NCBI GenBank assembly: GCA_013044425.1
Contig: JABEUK010000210.1
Coordinates: 1-5,626, forward strand
Source of the DNA: Thermoplasmata archaeon
GTDB lineage: Archaea; Thermoplasmatota; Thermoplasmata; Lutacidiplasmatales; UBA184
Reading direction: 5' to 3'
Length of the DNA stretch: 5,626 bases
The notes below the pieces were generated by a model. The model ran no database searches, had not been told where the DNA came from, and worked only from the letters and a program-made list of their open reading frames with translations. Of this stretch, positions 1 to 5,120 are shown one piece after another. Both the position numbers and the translations under genes were made by a program. Positions within the stretch are counted from its first letter, which is position 1. Each line of letters starts with the position of its first letter.

Positions 1-195
1 CTCATCGGGCTCGCCTTGCTTTTTGCAGGATACGTGGACGTCGGGTGCTCCGTTGGAGGCAGCGGAACCACCCCCACCCTTTCGAACTGTAGCGGGGCTA
101 CCGATCTCGAGATCATCGGCGGAGGTCTATGCATCGCCGCCGGCCTCATGTTCGCGGTGTCCTTTGTCCCGTACGACTCACCCCGGGTTCGCTGA
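1..195 (+). CDS. C-terminal end of a membrane protein (5' partial)
   Basis: The frame starting at base 1 is open to a TGA at 193-195 and gives 64 residues; the start lies outside the window. The fragment begins inside a hydrophobic segment (LIGLALLFAG), followed by a polar loop rich in Gly, Ser, Thr and Cys (two cysteines, about residues 16 and 30). A second hydrophobic stretch (about residues 38-59, IIGGGLCIAAGLMFAVSFV) is followed by a short charged tail (YDSPRVR). This is the pattern of two membrane helices joined by an external loop, in which the two cysteines could pair. The family is not recognised. The last 18 bases overlap the end of the convergent minus-strand gene at 178-543. Hydrophobicity, the sensible tail and the clean stop support coding; the function is unknown. 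Confidence 0.7.
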   Translation, partial: LIGLALLFAGYVDVGCSVGGSGTTPTLSNCSGATDLEIIGGGLCIAAGLMFAVSFVPYDSPRVR

Positions 196-543
196 GCACG
201 GGCGCGCGGCGGCGATCTCCTCCGCGTCCTCGTCTGCCTCGCGATACACGACCCGCGCCTCGGCGCGCGTCCGCGAGGAGTCGCGGCTGTGTGACGTGGA
301 GATATGCGAGGGAACGGAGCGCACCGGGCGCGGGGGAACGACCGGGATTGGGGGCTCTGGGCCCCCGGGTGGATCCAGGCTACCGAAGCACTGCACTTCG
401 AGCCCGAGGTCATCGCGAAGGCGCCGGATCGCCGCGGGTGCCAGAGAACCGTGCCACCGGTGGTGCTCGGGATACCAGCGTAGTCCAAGATCGCCCAGCA
501 GAGCGCGGTGCTCGTACGTCGTGAGGCTCCCGGGCAGGAGCAC
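178..543 (-). CDS. Small hypothetical protein with a W-Y-P-x(4)-W-H-G motif
   Basis: This encodes 121 residues from a GTG start at 543. The frame is open further upstream to a TGA at 703-705 but holds no other ATG, GTG or TTG, so the start is fixed if the gene is real. No Shine-Dalgarno site is visible. Residues 1-56 look like a compact domain: a tyrosine and charged helix (TTYEHRALLGDLGL), then R-W-Y-P-E-H-H-R-W-H-G (22-32), then a helix (APAAIRRLRDDLGLEVQ). The spacing of G-x-R-W-x-P and W resembles the short folds of DUF5710 type, but that assignment is a guess. Residues 57-121 are a proline-rich linker and a charged, Ala/Glu/Arg-rich tail of low complexity. The tail overlaps the convergent gene at 1-195, so its last residues are less certain. 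Function unknown. Confidence 0.55.
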   Translation of the reverse strand: MLLPGSLTTYEHRALLGDLGLRWYPEHHRWHGSLAPAAIRRLRDDLGLEVQCFGSLDPPGGPEPPIPVVPPRPVRSVPSHISTSHSRDSSRTRAEARVVYREADEDAEEIAAARPCSANPG

Positions 544-559
544 GATGCGTTCGGGGAAT

Positions 560-610
560 GGGTTCGTGTCGGAGGCGCTTTGCGCGCGCGGGCTTATCCC
601 GATCTTCGCT
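560..610 (+). repeat. Intergenic repeat, opposite orientation, left copy
   Basis: Bases 560-587 match 3370-3397 at 26 of 28 positions. On the minus strand the upstream side reads CGAAGATCGGGATAAGC, which resembles CGATGACCGCGACAAGC of the 3370-3414 copy with a 6-base insertion between the blocks. It spans the gap between the zinc-ribbon stop (609) and the GTG at 543. Confidence 0.6.
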
Positions 611-836
611 ACCGAGGTTTCGTTCCGTAGCGGAAGGCCCGAATCCGCCCCAGGATTGCTCGATCCCGCGGAGTCCGTTGCTTCGGATCGCCCCGTAGAG
701 CTTCATCGCATCCTATGCAAAGATGAATTTTCGCCTCGGATCTCCTTCGAACACACCGCGTCAAGTAGTGGGGAACGATCTGACCGCACCTGACACACTT
801 TGGAGTGTGCCGTACCTGCCCCTGGTGGCCGCCCAT
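609..836 (-). CDS. Small zinc-ribbon protein
   Basis: This encodes 75 residues from an ATG at 836. Residues 15-18 are C-V-R-C and residues 40-43 are C-I-G-C, with one further Cys (28) between them. Two CxxC knuckles about 22 residues apart are typical of a single-zinc ribbon, which often binds nucleic acid or protein. The tail is basic (R-D-R-A-I-L-G-R-I-R-A-F). The upstream stretch has only a weak purine-rich site (GAAGG). A perfect 6-bp inverted repeat (CACACT/AGTGTG, 794-809) falls inside the first codons. The stop lies 65 bases before the GTG of the next minus-strand gene, so the two could be co-transcribed. The cysteine pattern supports a real gene, but the family and role are not recognised. 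Confidence 0.5.
   Translation of the reverse strand: MGGHQGQVRHTPKCVRCGQIVPHYLTRCVRRRSEAKIHLCIGCDEALRGDPKQRTPRDRAILGRIRAFRYGTKPR
794..809 (-). other. Short hairpin at the start of the zinc-ribbon gene
   Basis: CACACT and AGTGTG form a perfect 6-bp stem around a 4-base loop (TTGG on the plus strand). It lies within codons 10-14 of the zinc-ribbon gene, close to its start, where a stem could hinder initiation. It may equally be chance in GC-rich DNA. Confidence 0.3.
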
Positions 837-969
837 CGTCGCCTGCCTTCAGACCGTGTGAGGGTCGTGCCAAGCTTCCGAAGCACCATCCGGGTGGTTA
901 AAGGCGAATCGAATCCCGCAGGGGATCCACCAATGAAGGGAGTCGACATGAAACTGATCTCTTGCGAAC

Positions 970-1020
970 GCGACCTTGATGCGAGACGCCCGCGGTCGAT
1001 GGGAGGAGCGCGATGAGCGC
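970..1020 (-). repeat. Intergenic 51-bp repeat, copy 1
   Basis: Read on the minus strand this begins GCGCTCATCGCG and ends GCATCAAGGTCGC. It aligns without gaps over 51 bases to the copy at 2245-2295 (34 of 51 identical by eye) and shares the GCATCAAG box with the copy at 3534-3584. It lies 80 bases past the stop of the methyltransferase gene. The short plus-strand reading frame across it (933-1016) is probably not a gene. Confidence 0.5.
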
Positions 1021-1100
1021 AGGTGGGAAGGAAACGCGGTGAGTACGGGACCAGGGAGGTTGGAAATGACGATGAAGCCGCGGGCGAGGGGGAATCGCCC

Positions 1101-2099
1101 TCAGCTCGCGACCAGAGTGCACCACTCGACGAAAGTGTCGGCCACTGGCAACGAATCCGTCTCCGCACCTTCGAGAATCTCACCCTTAGGCGTGGGTCGG
1201 GACAGCACGTTCTGCGAGTTCTCGACCTTGACCTTGAACCCGGCCTCCCGAAACTGCCTCAGAGCCGACTTACGATACATCAGCGCTTCGAGCTTGAGCT
1301 GCCGGATCGCGTCAGTATTGGGACCGCGTCGCTCAGGGTAGAAGAGATTGATTGCGAGCAGCTCCCCTGACACGACCCTGCGAAGTTCCTTCATCAGGCC
1401 GCCCGGATCCCGGACATTTGCCAAACCTAGGTAGGTGACCATCGTGGGAACAGATCCATCCGCGAAGGGAGTGTGCCGTGCGTCGAACGCAAGGTAACTC
1501 ATTCCACGGCCTCGAGTAATCTCACCGAAAACTGCTTGATCCCGCATCAGCACTCGCGGGCTCAGGTCCGTCGCCACGAAGTGTTGGTCGGCCCCCGGGA
1601 GGAGAACCTCCAAGAGGGAACCCATTCCCGAAGCAAGGTCCACGACAGGGCCAGGGCTACCCACCATCTGTCGGCGAACGAACTGCATCTGATCGCTCAT
1701 GGACGCGCGCTGTTCGGGCGAGTAGCTCCTTTCCAGGGCCAGATCCCGCGCTTCCCTGGCTCCCTTGTACTGCCGCCGACTATCGAGAACAAGTCCCCGA
1801 AAGAAGAGATCGGTGGGGTTCATCGTCTCTATTGGAGACTCGAGCAAGAGTCGTATCTTCTCCGGCTCGCTCTTTGCGAGCGCCTCGATTTGTGAGTTCG
1901 TTTCTTCCCACAAGTCGTCGCGTTGATCCTCCATCAATAAGAACGCCCCAATCCCTCGGTGGACGGGGAAATGGGAATCGCAAGACTTGCACCGCACCCT
2001 ACCTTCCTCAATCTCGGCCCCGCTTCTCCGGGTAATCTCCCAGCGGAGGGCTCCGTGACATGAGGGGCAGACAAGCAGCCGGGTTAACGAGTCGTGCAA
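1101..2099 (-). CDS. Class I SAM-dependent methyltransferase with N-terminal zinc ribbon
   Basis: This encodes 332 residues. It starts at TTG (2097-2099), chosen because GGTGAGG (2105-2111) sits 5 bases upstream and the zinc ribbon begins at once. C11-P-S-C14 and C37-K-S-C40 form a Trm112-like zinc ribbon, as in RlmA-type and related methyltransferases. A helical linker (about 57-145) leads to the Rossmann-like catalytic domain. Motif I is V-V-D-L-A-S-G-M-G (152-160), the acidic residue that would hold the SAM ribose is D178 (ATDLSP), D206 is the motif III acid (AFDARHTPF), and YLGLANV (223-229) is the motif IV region. That last motif lacks the NPPY or DPPY of N6-adenine enzymes, so the substrate is more likely a small molecule, lipid or quinone-like compound, or RNA. 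The family is secure; the substrate is unknown. The gene has its own leader and a TATA-like sequence, so it is probably a separate transcription unit. Confidence 0.92.
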   Translation of the reverse strand: MHDSLTRLLVCPSCHGALRWEITRRSGAEIEEGRVRCKSCDSHFPVHRGIGAFLLMEDQRDDLWEETNSQIEALAKSEPEKIRLLLESPIETMNPTDLFFRGLVLDSRRQYKGAREARDLALERSYSPEQRASMSDQMQFVRRQMVGSPGPVVDLASGMGSLLEVLLPGADQHFVATDLSPRVLMRDQAVFGEITRGRGMSYLAFDARHTPFADGSVPTMVTYLGLANVRDPGGLMKELRRVVSGELLAINLFYPERRGPNTDAIRQLKLEALMYRKSALRQFREAGFKVKVENSQNVLSRPTPKGEILEGAETDSLPVADTFVEWCTLVAS

Positions 2100-2104
2100 T
2101 GCGA

Positions 2105-2111
2105 CCTCACC
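2105..2111 (-). promoter_or_regulatory. Shine-Dalgarno site that fixes a TTG start
   Basis: GGTGAGG on the minus strand is complementary to the 3' end of 16S rRNA and lies 5 bases before the TTG codon of the methyltransferase gene. No ATG or GTG is at a suitable distance, so this site decides the start. Confidence 0.65.
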
Positions 2112-2144
2112 GGAAACTTGGATCTACGGATCCGTGGGCCCGCA

Positions 2145-2162
2145 TGCTTTTAACTTTATCAA
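2145..2162 (-). promoter_or_regulatory. Possible archaeal TATA/BRE promoter of the methyltransferase gene
   Basis: The minus strand reads GATAAAGTTAAAAGC here, an AT-rich island in an otherwise GC-rich gap. It is about 50 bases upstream of the TTG start. Transcription would start about 25 bases downstream, leaving a leader of about 25-30 bases that contains the Shine-Dalgarno site. A 5-bp hairpin with a 4-base loop (GGATC/GATCC, 2120-2133) lies next to the predicted transcript start. This is inferred from composition and spacing only. Confidence 0.4.
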
Positions 2163-2244
2163 TGAGTTCACCTGAAGCTTTGGTTGTCTTCTGAGAGAAG
2201 GGAGCCCTAGGCCGAGCGTACCGAGGGGACGGCGACTGGCCTCC

Positions 2245-2295
2245 GCGGGTTTCATGAAGGACGCGCGCACCCGATGACCGGACCGCAATCAGCGC
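2245..2295 (-). repeat. Intergenic 51-bp repeat, copy 2
   Basis: Read on the minus strand this begins GCGCTGATTGCGGTC and ends CATGAAACCCGC. It matches the copy at 4964-5014 at 40 of 51 positions without gaps, the best pair in the window. It lies 68 bases after the stop of the ornithine cyclodeaminase-family gene and about 80 bases upstream of the methyltransferase promoter candidate. Confidence 0.65.
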
Positions 2296-2363
2296 ACGGA
2301 CCGATGTGCGAATCCTCGTCAATCCTCACGAGCCGCCCGTTATCTCTCGCCTCCAAGACCGCC

Positions 2364-3323
2364 CTAGAAGACCGCCGCTCCCGGCCGCTCTTTCGGCATC
2401 GCGACCGAGACACCCACGTCTCGGGACTCCGCGAGTTCGTACATCATCTCGGCCAGCATCACTTCCTCCCACGCGGCACCCGTATTGATGATGATCCGGG
2501 TGGACGTTTGGTCGCGGGCCGACCCGTCGGCTATTCCTTCGCCGAGCGGACGGAGCTTGGCGCGCCGTGCGTCCGGCTCGAACAGGCATCCCGGACCGCT
2601 CGCCTGCGCGACACTGTCGGTCCAGATGTGGTTCGCCGAGTCCAGTAGCCGAACATCGATCTCCGGACGTCGATACGCACTGATGCTCAAGAGTAGCTTC
2701 GGCTGGGCGACCATATCTGAGGTGACGATCGTGTTCTCAGCCGAGGTCACGAGGATGATCGTCGGCACGCTCCGGATCACCTCGGCCGCGTCTTGGCCAA
2801 GCTCGACCCGAAGACCAAGAACACGGTCCGCCCACGCGCGGAACTCCTCGCGTCGAGCTAAGGTCGGGCTCCACGCGAGCACACGGCTCGGTCGCAACGT
2901 GGAGGCGATGCAGGCGAGGGCGTTCCGGGCTTGGTCACCAGTTCCGATGAACCCGACCTCTTGCACGCCCGGTTCCGTGAGGTGGAGAGCTGCGGCCAAA
3001 GCCGCCCCGGTACGGAGATTCCCGACGAGACGGCCGACGAAGACCGCCCGAACGTCCATGCTCGAGTACCCATAGAGCGTCACCACCTGTTCCCCTCGGT
3101 CGTATCCCTCGGCGTTGTAGGCGTAGGAGCGGTAACCCAGCAGGTCCTCGGAAGGGATCGCGGCTCCCTGCCATGCCAGGAACACCCCGCGGGCATCGAA
3201 GCGGCTCCGGGGGAACGGCACTACATCTCCCCGGGCGTCGGCGCGGTACCCTGCTTCGATGCGCGCGACCACCTTCGGGATGTCCACCAGCTCTTGGAGA
3301 TCGAGGTCCCGAAGAATCCGCAC
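2364..3323 (-). CDS. Ornithine cyclodeaminase/mu-crystallin family protein
   Basis: This encodes 319 residues, the usual length for the family. It starts at GTG (3321-3323); an in-frame TAG at 3342-3344 leaves no earlier start. Family members bind NAD(P) and act as ornithine cyclodeaminases, alanine dehydrogenases or ketimine reductases. Seen here: an N-terminal substrate/dimer domain with R39 and R41, an R-T-G-A motif (104-107) matching the conserved R-T-A-A substrate arginine, and the dinucleotide loop V-G-F-I-G-T-G-D-Q-A (123-132). The C-terminal PLGEGIADG...AW segment is also typical. R65 stands where ornithine cyclodeaminase has its substrate lysine (Lys69 in Pseudomonas putida). The segment that carries the catalytic aspartate (Asp228) is shortened to S-A-Y-R-R-P-E-I-D and has no Asp at that place. 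It is therefore probably not a true ornithine cyclodeaminase; a reductase or dehydrogenase for an imino or amino acid is more likely. Confidence 0.92.
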   Translation of the reverse strand: MRILRDLDLQELVDIPKVVARIEAGYRADARGDVVPFPRSRFDARGVFLAWQGAAIPSEDLLGYRSYAYNAEGYDRGEQVVTLYGYSSMDVRAVFVGRLVGNLRTGAALAAALHLTEPGVQEVGFIGTGDQARNALACIASTLRPSRVLAWSPTLARREEFRAWADRVLGLRVELGQDAAEVIRSVPTIILVTSAENTIVTSDMVAQPKLLLSISAYRRPEIDVRLLDSANHIWTDSVAQASGPGCLFEPDARRAKLRPLGEGIADGSARDQTSTRIIINTGAAWEEVMLAEMMYELAESRDVGVSVAMPKERPGAAVF

Positions 3324-3369
3324 AGCGATCGCCGACCTCGACTAGAGCGGGTCCCGATAATGGGCTTGC

Positions 3370-3414
3370 GGGTTCGCGTCGGAGGTGCTTTGCGCGCTTG
3401 TCGCGGTCATCGGG
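3370..3414 (+). repeat. Intergenic repeat, opposite orientation, right copy
   Basis: Bases 3370-3397 match 560-587 at 26 of 28 positions (GGGTTCGCGTCGGAGG then TGCTTTGCGCGC). It continues into CGCGCTTGTCGCGGTC (3393-3408), the exact reverse complement of 3570-3585. So it joins the 28-bp block to the core of the 51-bp family, in the opposite orientation. It lies 47 bases upstream of the GTG at 3323. Confidence 0.7.
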
Positions 3415-3533
3415 ACCGCAGGTCCGCGCGCAGGCTGACCGAGCGGCGGCGCGAGCCGTGAGGGTGGCCGAACCCCCATCATGCTCGCCGAGCCACCGCA
3501 GGGAGCGAGGGGATGGTCCCACTTCGCGGGACC

Positions 3534-3584
3534 GCGAGCTTGATGCGGGGGCGCGCGCCCGATGACAGTGACCGCGACAAGCGC
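3534..3584 (-). repeat. Intergenic 51-bp repeat, copy 3
   Basis: Read on the minus strand this begins GCGCTTGTCGCGGTC and ends GCATCAAGCTCGC. It has the same ends and total length as the other copies, but with a one-base shift in the middle. It lies 66 bases after the stop of the secreted cysteine-rich protein gene. Its core is the inverted partner of 3393-3408. Confidence 0.55.
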
Positions 3585-3650
3585 GACTGCGAGCGCGCGG
3601 GATGAGAATCGGTCGTGAGGAGCATACCGTGCGCGGATGCCGCCACGAGC

Positions 3651-4142
3651 CTACGGCAAAATTGTCGTCGCGACCATCACGCCGCAAGTCACGTTCGCGG
3701 TGAGTTGCCCATCGCTTCCGGTGGTCGCGTACGGGGTTTGCCACCCTACGAGAACCGCATGATCGGGCGAGGTCCAGTTCTCCGAAGGCGATCCAAGGTA
3801 GTCACCAGACAAGTGGAAGTGGTACAGAGCGGAGTTCACCTCAGTAACACACCCCGTCAACTGGGCCAGCCCGCTCGACCCGCTCACATCCAACTGAAAG
3901 AGGACTCCGTGTAATATTAATCCGGGCAACGGGCACACTGCACAGTCCGAACCCGGTGGACAGTGGTATGGGACCACTGCCACAGACTCAGCACAGTAAG
4001 CACGCCCACTGGCAGTCGTGTGAACGGGGCAATTGGAGGGAACGGAAGGGTATCCCGGAAAGATCGTTAGCACGAGGACTGCGACGACCGAGATTGCAAT
4101 CGCGGCACATGCTAGAGAGATTATGCGTCGCGGGACGATCAT
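3651..4142 (-). CDS. Membrane-anchored, cysteine-rich extracellular protein
   Basis: This encodes 163 residues from an ATG at 4140-4142, with GGAGGAG (4151-4157) 8 bases upstream, so the start is well supported. Residues 1-6 are basic (MIVPRR) and 7-28 form one long hydrophobic helix, giving an N-in signal anchor or uncleaved signal. The rest is outside the cell. It has seven cysteines (38, 50, 61, 67, 70, 98, 153), including the cluster H-C-P-P-G-S-D-C-A-V-C, likely disulfide-bonded or metal-binding. Two N-glycosylation sequons are present (N122-W-T and N150-V-T). The C-terminal half alternates hydrophobic and polar residues like a beta-sandwich. The protein looks like one of the many short secreted hypothetical proteins of archaea. 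The family is unknown and there is no catalytic motif. It is divergent from the VOC gene, with 359 bases between the two starts. Confidence 0.8.
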   Translation of the reverse strand: MIVPRRIISLACAAIAISVVAVLVLTIFPGYPSVPSNCPVHTTASGRAYCAESVAVVPYHCPPGSDCAVCPLPGLILHGVLFQLDVSGSSGLAQLTGCVTEVNSALYHFHLSGDYLGSPSENWTSPDHAVLVGWQTPYATTGSDGQLTANVTCGVMVATTILP

Positions 4143-4150
4143 GGCGGGTT

Positions 4151-4157
4151 CTCCTCC
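4151..4157 (-). promoter_or_regulatory. Strong Shine-Dalgarno site of the secreted protein gene
   Basis: GGAGGAG on the minus strand, within GGGGAGGAG, lies 8 bases before the ATG at 4140-4142. It is the best ribosome binding site in the window and shows that the organism uses Shine-Dalgarno initiation for at least some genes. Confidence 0.7.
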
Positions 4158-4461
4158 CCGGGGTCATGCCATGAGTACCCCAGGTGCGTTTCTACATTTC
4201 ACGCCGTCGGGCAGGGGGGAACTCGCTTGCGGCTCGGTCCCGGTCAACGAAGGGGTTCGCGGCGGCGAAACGTACATAGCATGTGGCACCGCGCGAGCCA
4301 CTCGCGACCGCGAGAAGCGCACGAGCCGAGGCGGCCTACGCGCGCACGGCGCGTCCTGCCGTGTTCGGAGTCATTGCGTCCGAGGGGGGTTCGCGAGAGC
4401 GCGCGATAGCGGAACCGGCCCCGCGGCGCCCAGTCGACAGCGCCTCTCGGGTTGCAGGCGT

Positions 4462-4484
4462 CCCGTTAGCCTTACGGGGAGGAG
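4462..4484 (+). promoter_or_regulatory. Hairpin followed by a purine-rich GGAGGAG before the VOC gene
   Basis: CCCGT (4462-4466) can pair with ACGGG (4474-4478), and the stem runs directly into GGGGAGGAG. The spacing from GGAGGAG (4478-4484) to the GTG at 4502 is 17 bases, too long for a standard Shine-Dalgarno site. Its role is uncertain. Confidence 0.25.
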
Positions 4485-4501
4485 ACGGCTGAGAGTAATC
4501 T

Positions 4502-4924
4502 GTGAAGTTCAAGATGGTGTACACTGGGATCCGAGTGAAGGACATGGACGAGTCCGTTCGCTTCTACACCGGAATCCTCGGAATGAAGCTGGTGGGGCGG
4601 GCCCGAGGCAGGGCAACGAGAGGGGAATGGGCTCAGCTCCGCAGCGAGGGCTCACAACAACTGCTTGAGTTGAACTGGTACTCTCCCGAAAGCCCCTTCT
4701 ACACGCCGTGGAGGCGTGGGGTCGAGCTGGACCACCTCTGCTTTGCCGTTGACGATTTGGACAGAGCCCTGAAAGAGCTCGAAGCGAGGGGGATTAAGCG
4801 CTCGGGTGGTCCCTACTTCACGGGCGGATGGAAGATAGTCGATGTCGGAGACCCGAACGGAATTTGCATCGAGTTAGGAGCACGGATTCCCCGGTCGGCC
4901 ACTCGAAGGACTCGAAAGTCGTAA
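4502..4924 (+). CDS. VOC-superfamily (glyoxalase/dioxygenase-like) protein
   Basis: This encodes 140 residues from GTG at 4502; an in-frame TAA at 4496-4498 rules out any earlier start (ATG at 4514 is the alternative, but would cut the first strand). It has two beta-alpha-beta-beta-beta modules: 6-60 (YTGIRVKDMDESVRFYTGIL) and 75-126 (ELDHLCFAVDDLDRAL ... GDPNGICIEL). Metal-ligand positions by analogy with E. coli glyoxalase I (H5, E56, H74, E122) are E56 (LLEL), H78 (DHLCF) and E124 (CIEL). The first ligand, usually His, is Y7 here. The final 14 residues are a basic tail (ARIPRSATRRTRKS). The family covers lactoylglutathione lyases, methylmalonyl-CoA epimerases, ring-cleaving dioxygenases and resistance proteins; the substrate cannot be told from sequence. 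The GDPNG segment and the length are typical. Confidence 0.9.
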   Translation: MKFKMVYTGIRVKDMDESVRFYTGILGMKLVGRARGRATRGEWAQLRSEGSQQLLELNWYSPESPFYTPWRRGVELDHLCFAVDDLDRALKELEARGIKRSGGPYFTGGWKIVDVGDPNGICIELGARIPRSATRRTRKS

Positions 4925-4963
4925 GGCGCCGGGTTGGAGGCTGCGGGGTGTGGGTACGGCTGC

Positions 4964-5014
4964 GCAGGTTTCGTGAAGGATGCACGCGACCGATACCCTG
5001 ATCGCCATCAGCGC
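4964..5014 (-). repeat. Intergenic 51-bp repeat, copy 4
   Basis: Read on the minus strand this begins GCGCTGATGGCGATC and ends CACGAAACCTGC; 40 of 51 positions match the copy at 2245-2295. It lies in the convergent gap, 39 bases after the stop of the VOC gene and 94 bases after the stop of the PaREP1/HEPN-like gene, in the orientation of the latter. Confidence 0.65.
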
Positions 5015-5094
5015 GTGAGAGGGGCCGCGCGGAGATCGGCACGAGACGTGTCCAGTGCGGAAACCGATCCTTTCCTCGAGATCATCCTCTCGCA

Positions 5095-5120
5095 GAGAGC
5101 CCTCGGTTTCATTCGCTCTC
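5095..5120 (-). terminator. Inverted repeat across the stop codon of the PaREP1/HEPN-like gene
   Basis: GAGAGC and GCTCTC form a 6-bp stem with a 14-base loop that contains the TGA stop (5109-5111). There is no T-tract on the minus strand afterwards, so it is at best a weak hairpin at the transcript end. Confidence 0.2.

Larger units (their letters stand above)
3324..3650. other. Gene-free gap with paired intergenic repeats
   Basis: I see no convincing gene in these 327 bases. The gap holds an opposite-orientation repeat copy (3370-3414), a 51-bp repeat copy (3534-3584), and a 9-bp inverted repeat, GGTCCCGAT (3350-3358) with ATCGGGACC (3409-3417), that encloses the first. The promoter of the ornithine cyclodeaminase-family gene must also lie here, but no clear TATA box is visible. 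Confidence 0.6.
4143..4501. other. Divergent gene-free region between secreted protein and VOC genes
   Basis: This gap of 359 bases should hold two outward promoters. No strong TATA box is visible; AAACGTACATAG (4268-4279) and, on the minus strand, GAAATGTAGAAACG (4190-4203) are the most AT-rich candidates. Bases 4306-4320 (GACCGCGAGAAGCGC) match the core of the 51-bp repeat family at 14 of 15 positions relative to 3570-3584, so a decayed copy may be here. A plus-strand reading frame (4283-4492) runs through it but has no recognisable features. Confidence 0.5.

Noticed and set aside
23..793. 256-residue plus-strand reading frame
   Set aside because: It is rich in Ser, Arg, Pro and Gly with no domain-like pattern, and lies opposite the two small minus-strand genes and in a different frame from the real membrane-protein end at 1-195.
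933..1016. Short plus-strand peptide frame MKGVDMKLISCERD...
   Set aside because: It has no clear ribosome site and its second half coincides with a copy of the 51-bp repeat.
2245..2300. CGATGA and CTGAT words suggesting C/D box guide RNA
   Set aside because: Box positions are not kept among the four repeat copies and no kink-turn pairing or complete C/D' set is seen.
2107..2322. Minus-strand frame upstream of the methyltransferase whose translation resembles those of other repeat copies (A-L-I-A-V ... L-H-E-T-R)
   Set aside because: The peptide likeness follows from the DNA repeat. The frames around the copies share nothing outside it, so a coding explanation is weaker than a non-coding repeat.
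3365..3385. GGGTTCG sequences resembling a tRNA T-loop
   Set aside because: The flanking bases do not form a 5-bp T-stem and no acceptor or anticodon arm can be built nearby.
2935..3744. 269-residue minus-strand reading frame
   Set aside because: It is very Arg-rich and overlaps the clearly recognisable ornithine cyclodeaminase-family gene on the same strand in another frame.
4283..4492. Plus-strand frame of 69 residues just upstream of the VOC gene
   Set aside because: It is Ala/Arg-rich without a domain, has no ribosome site at its GTG, and contains a degenerate repeat core.
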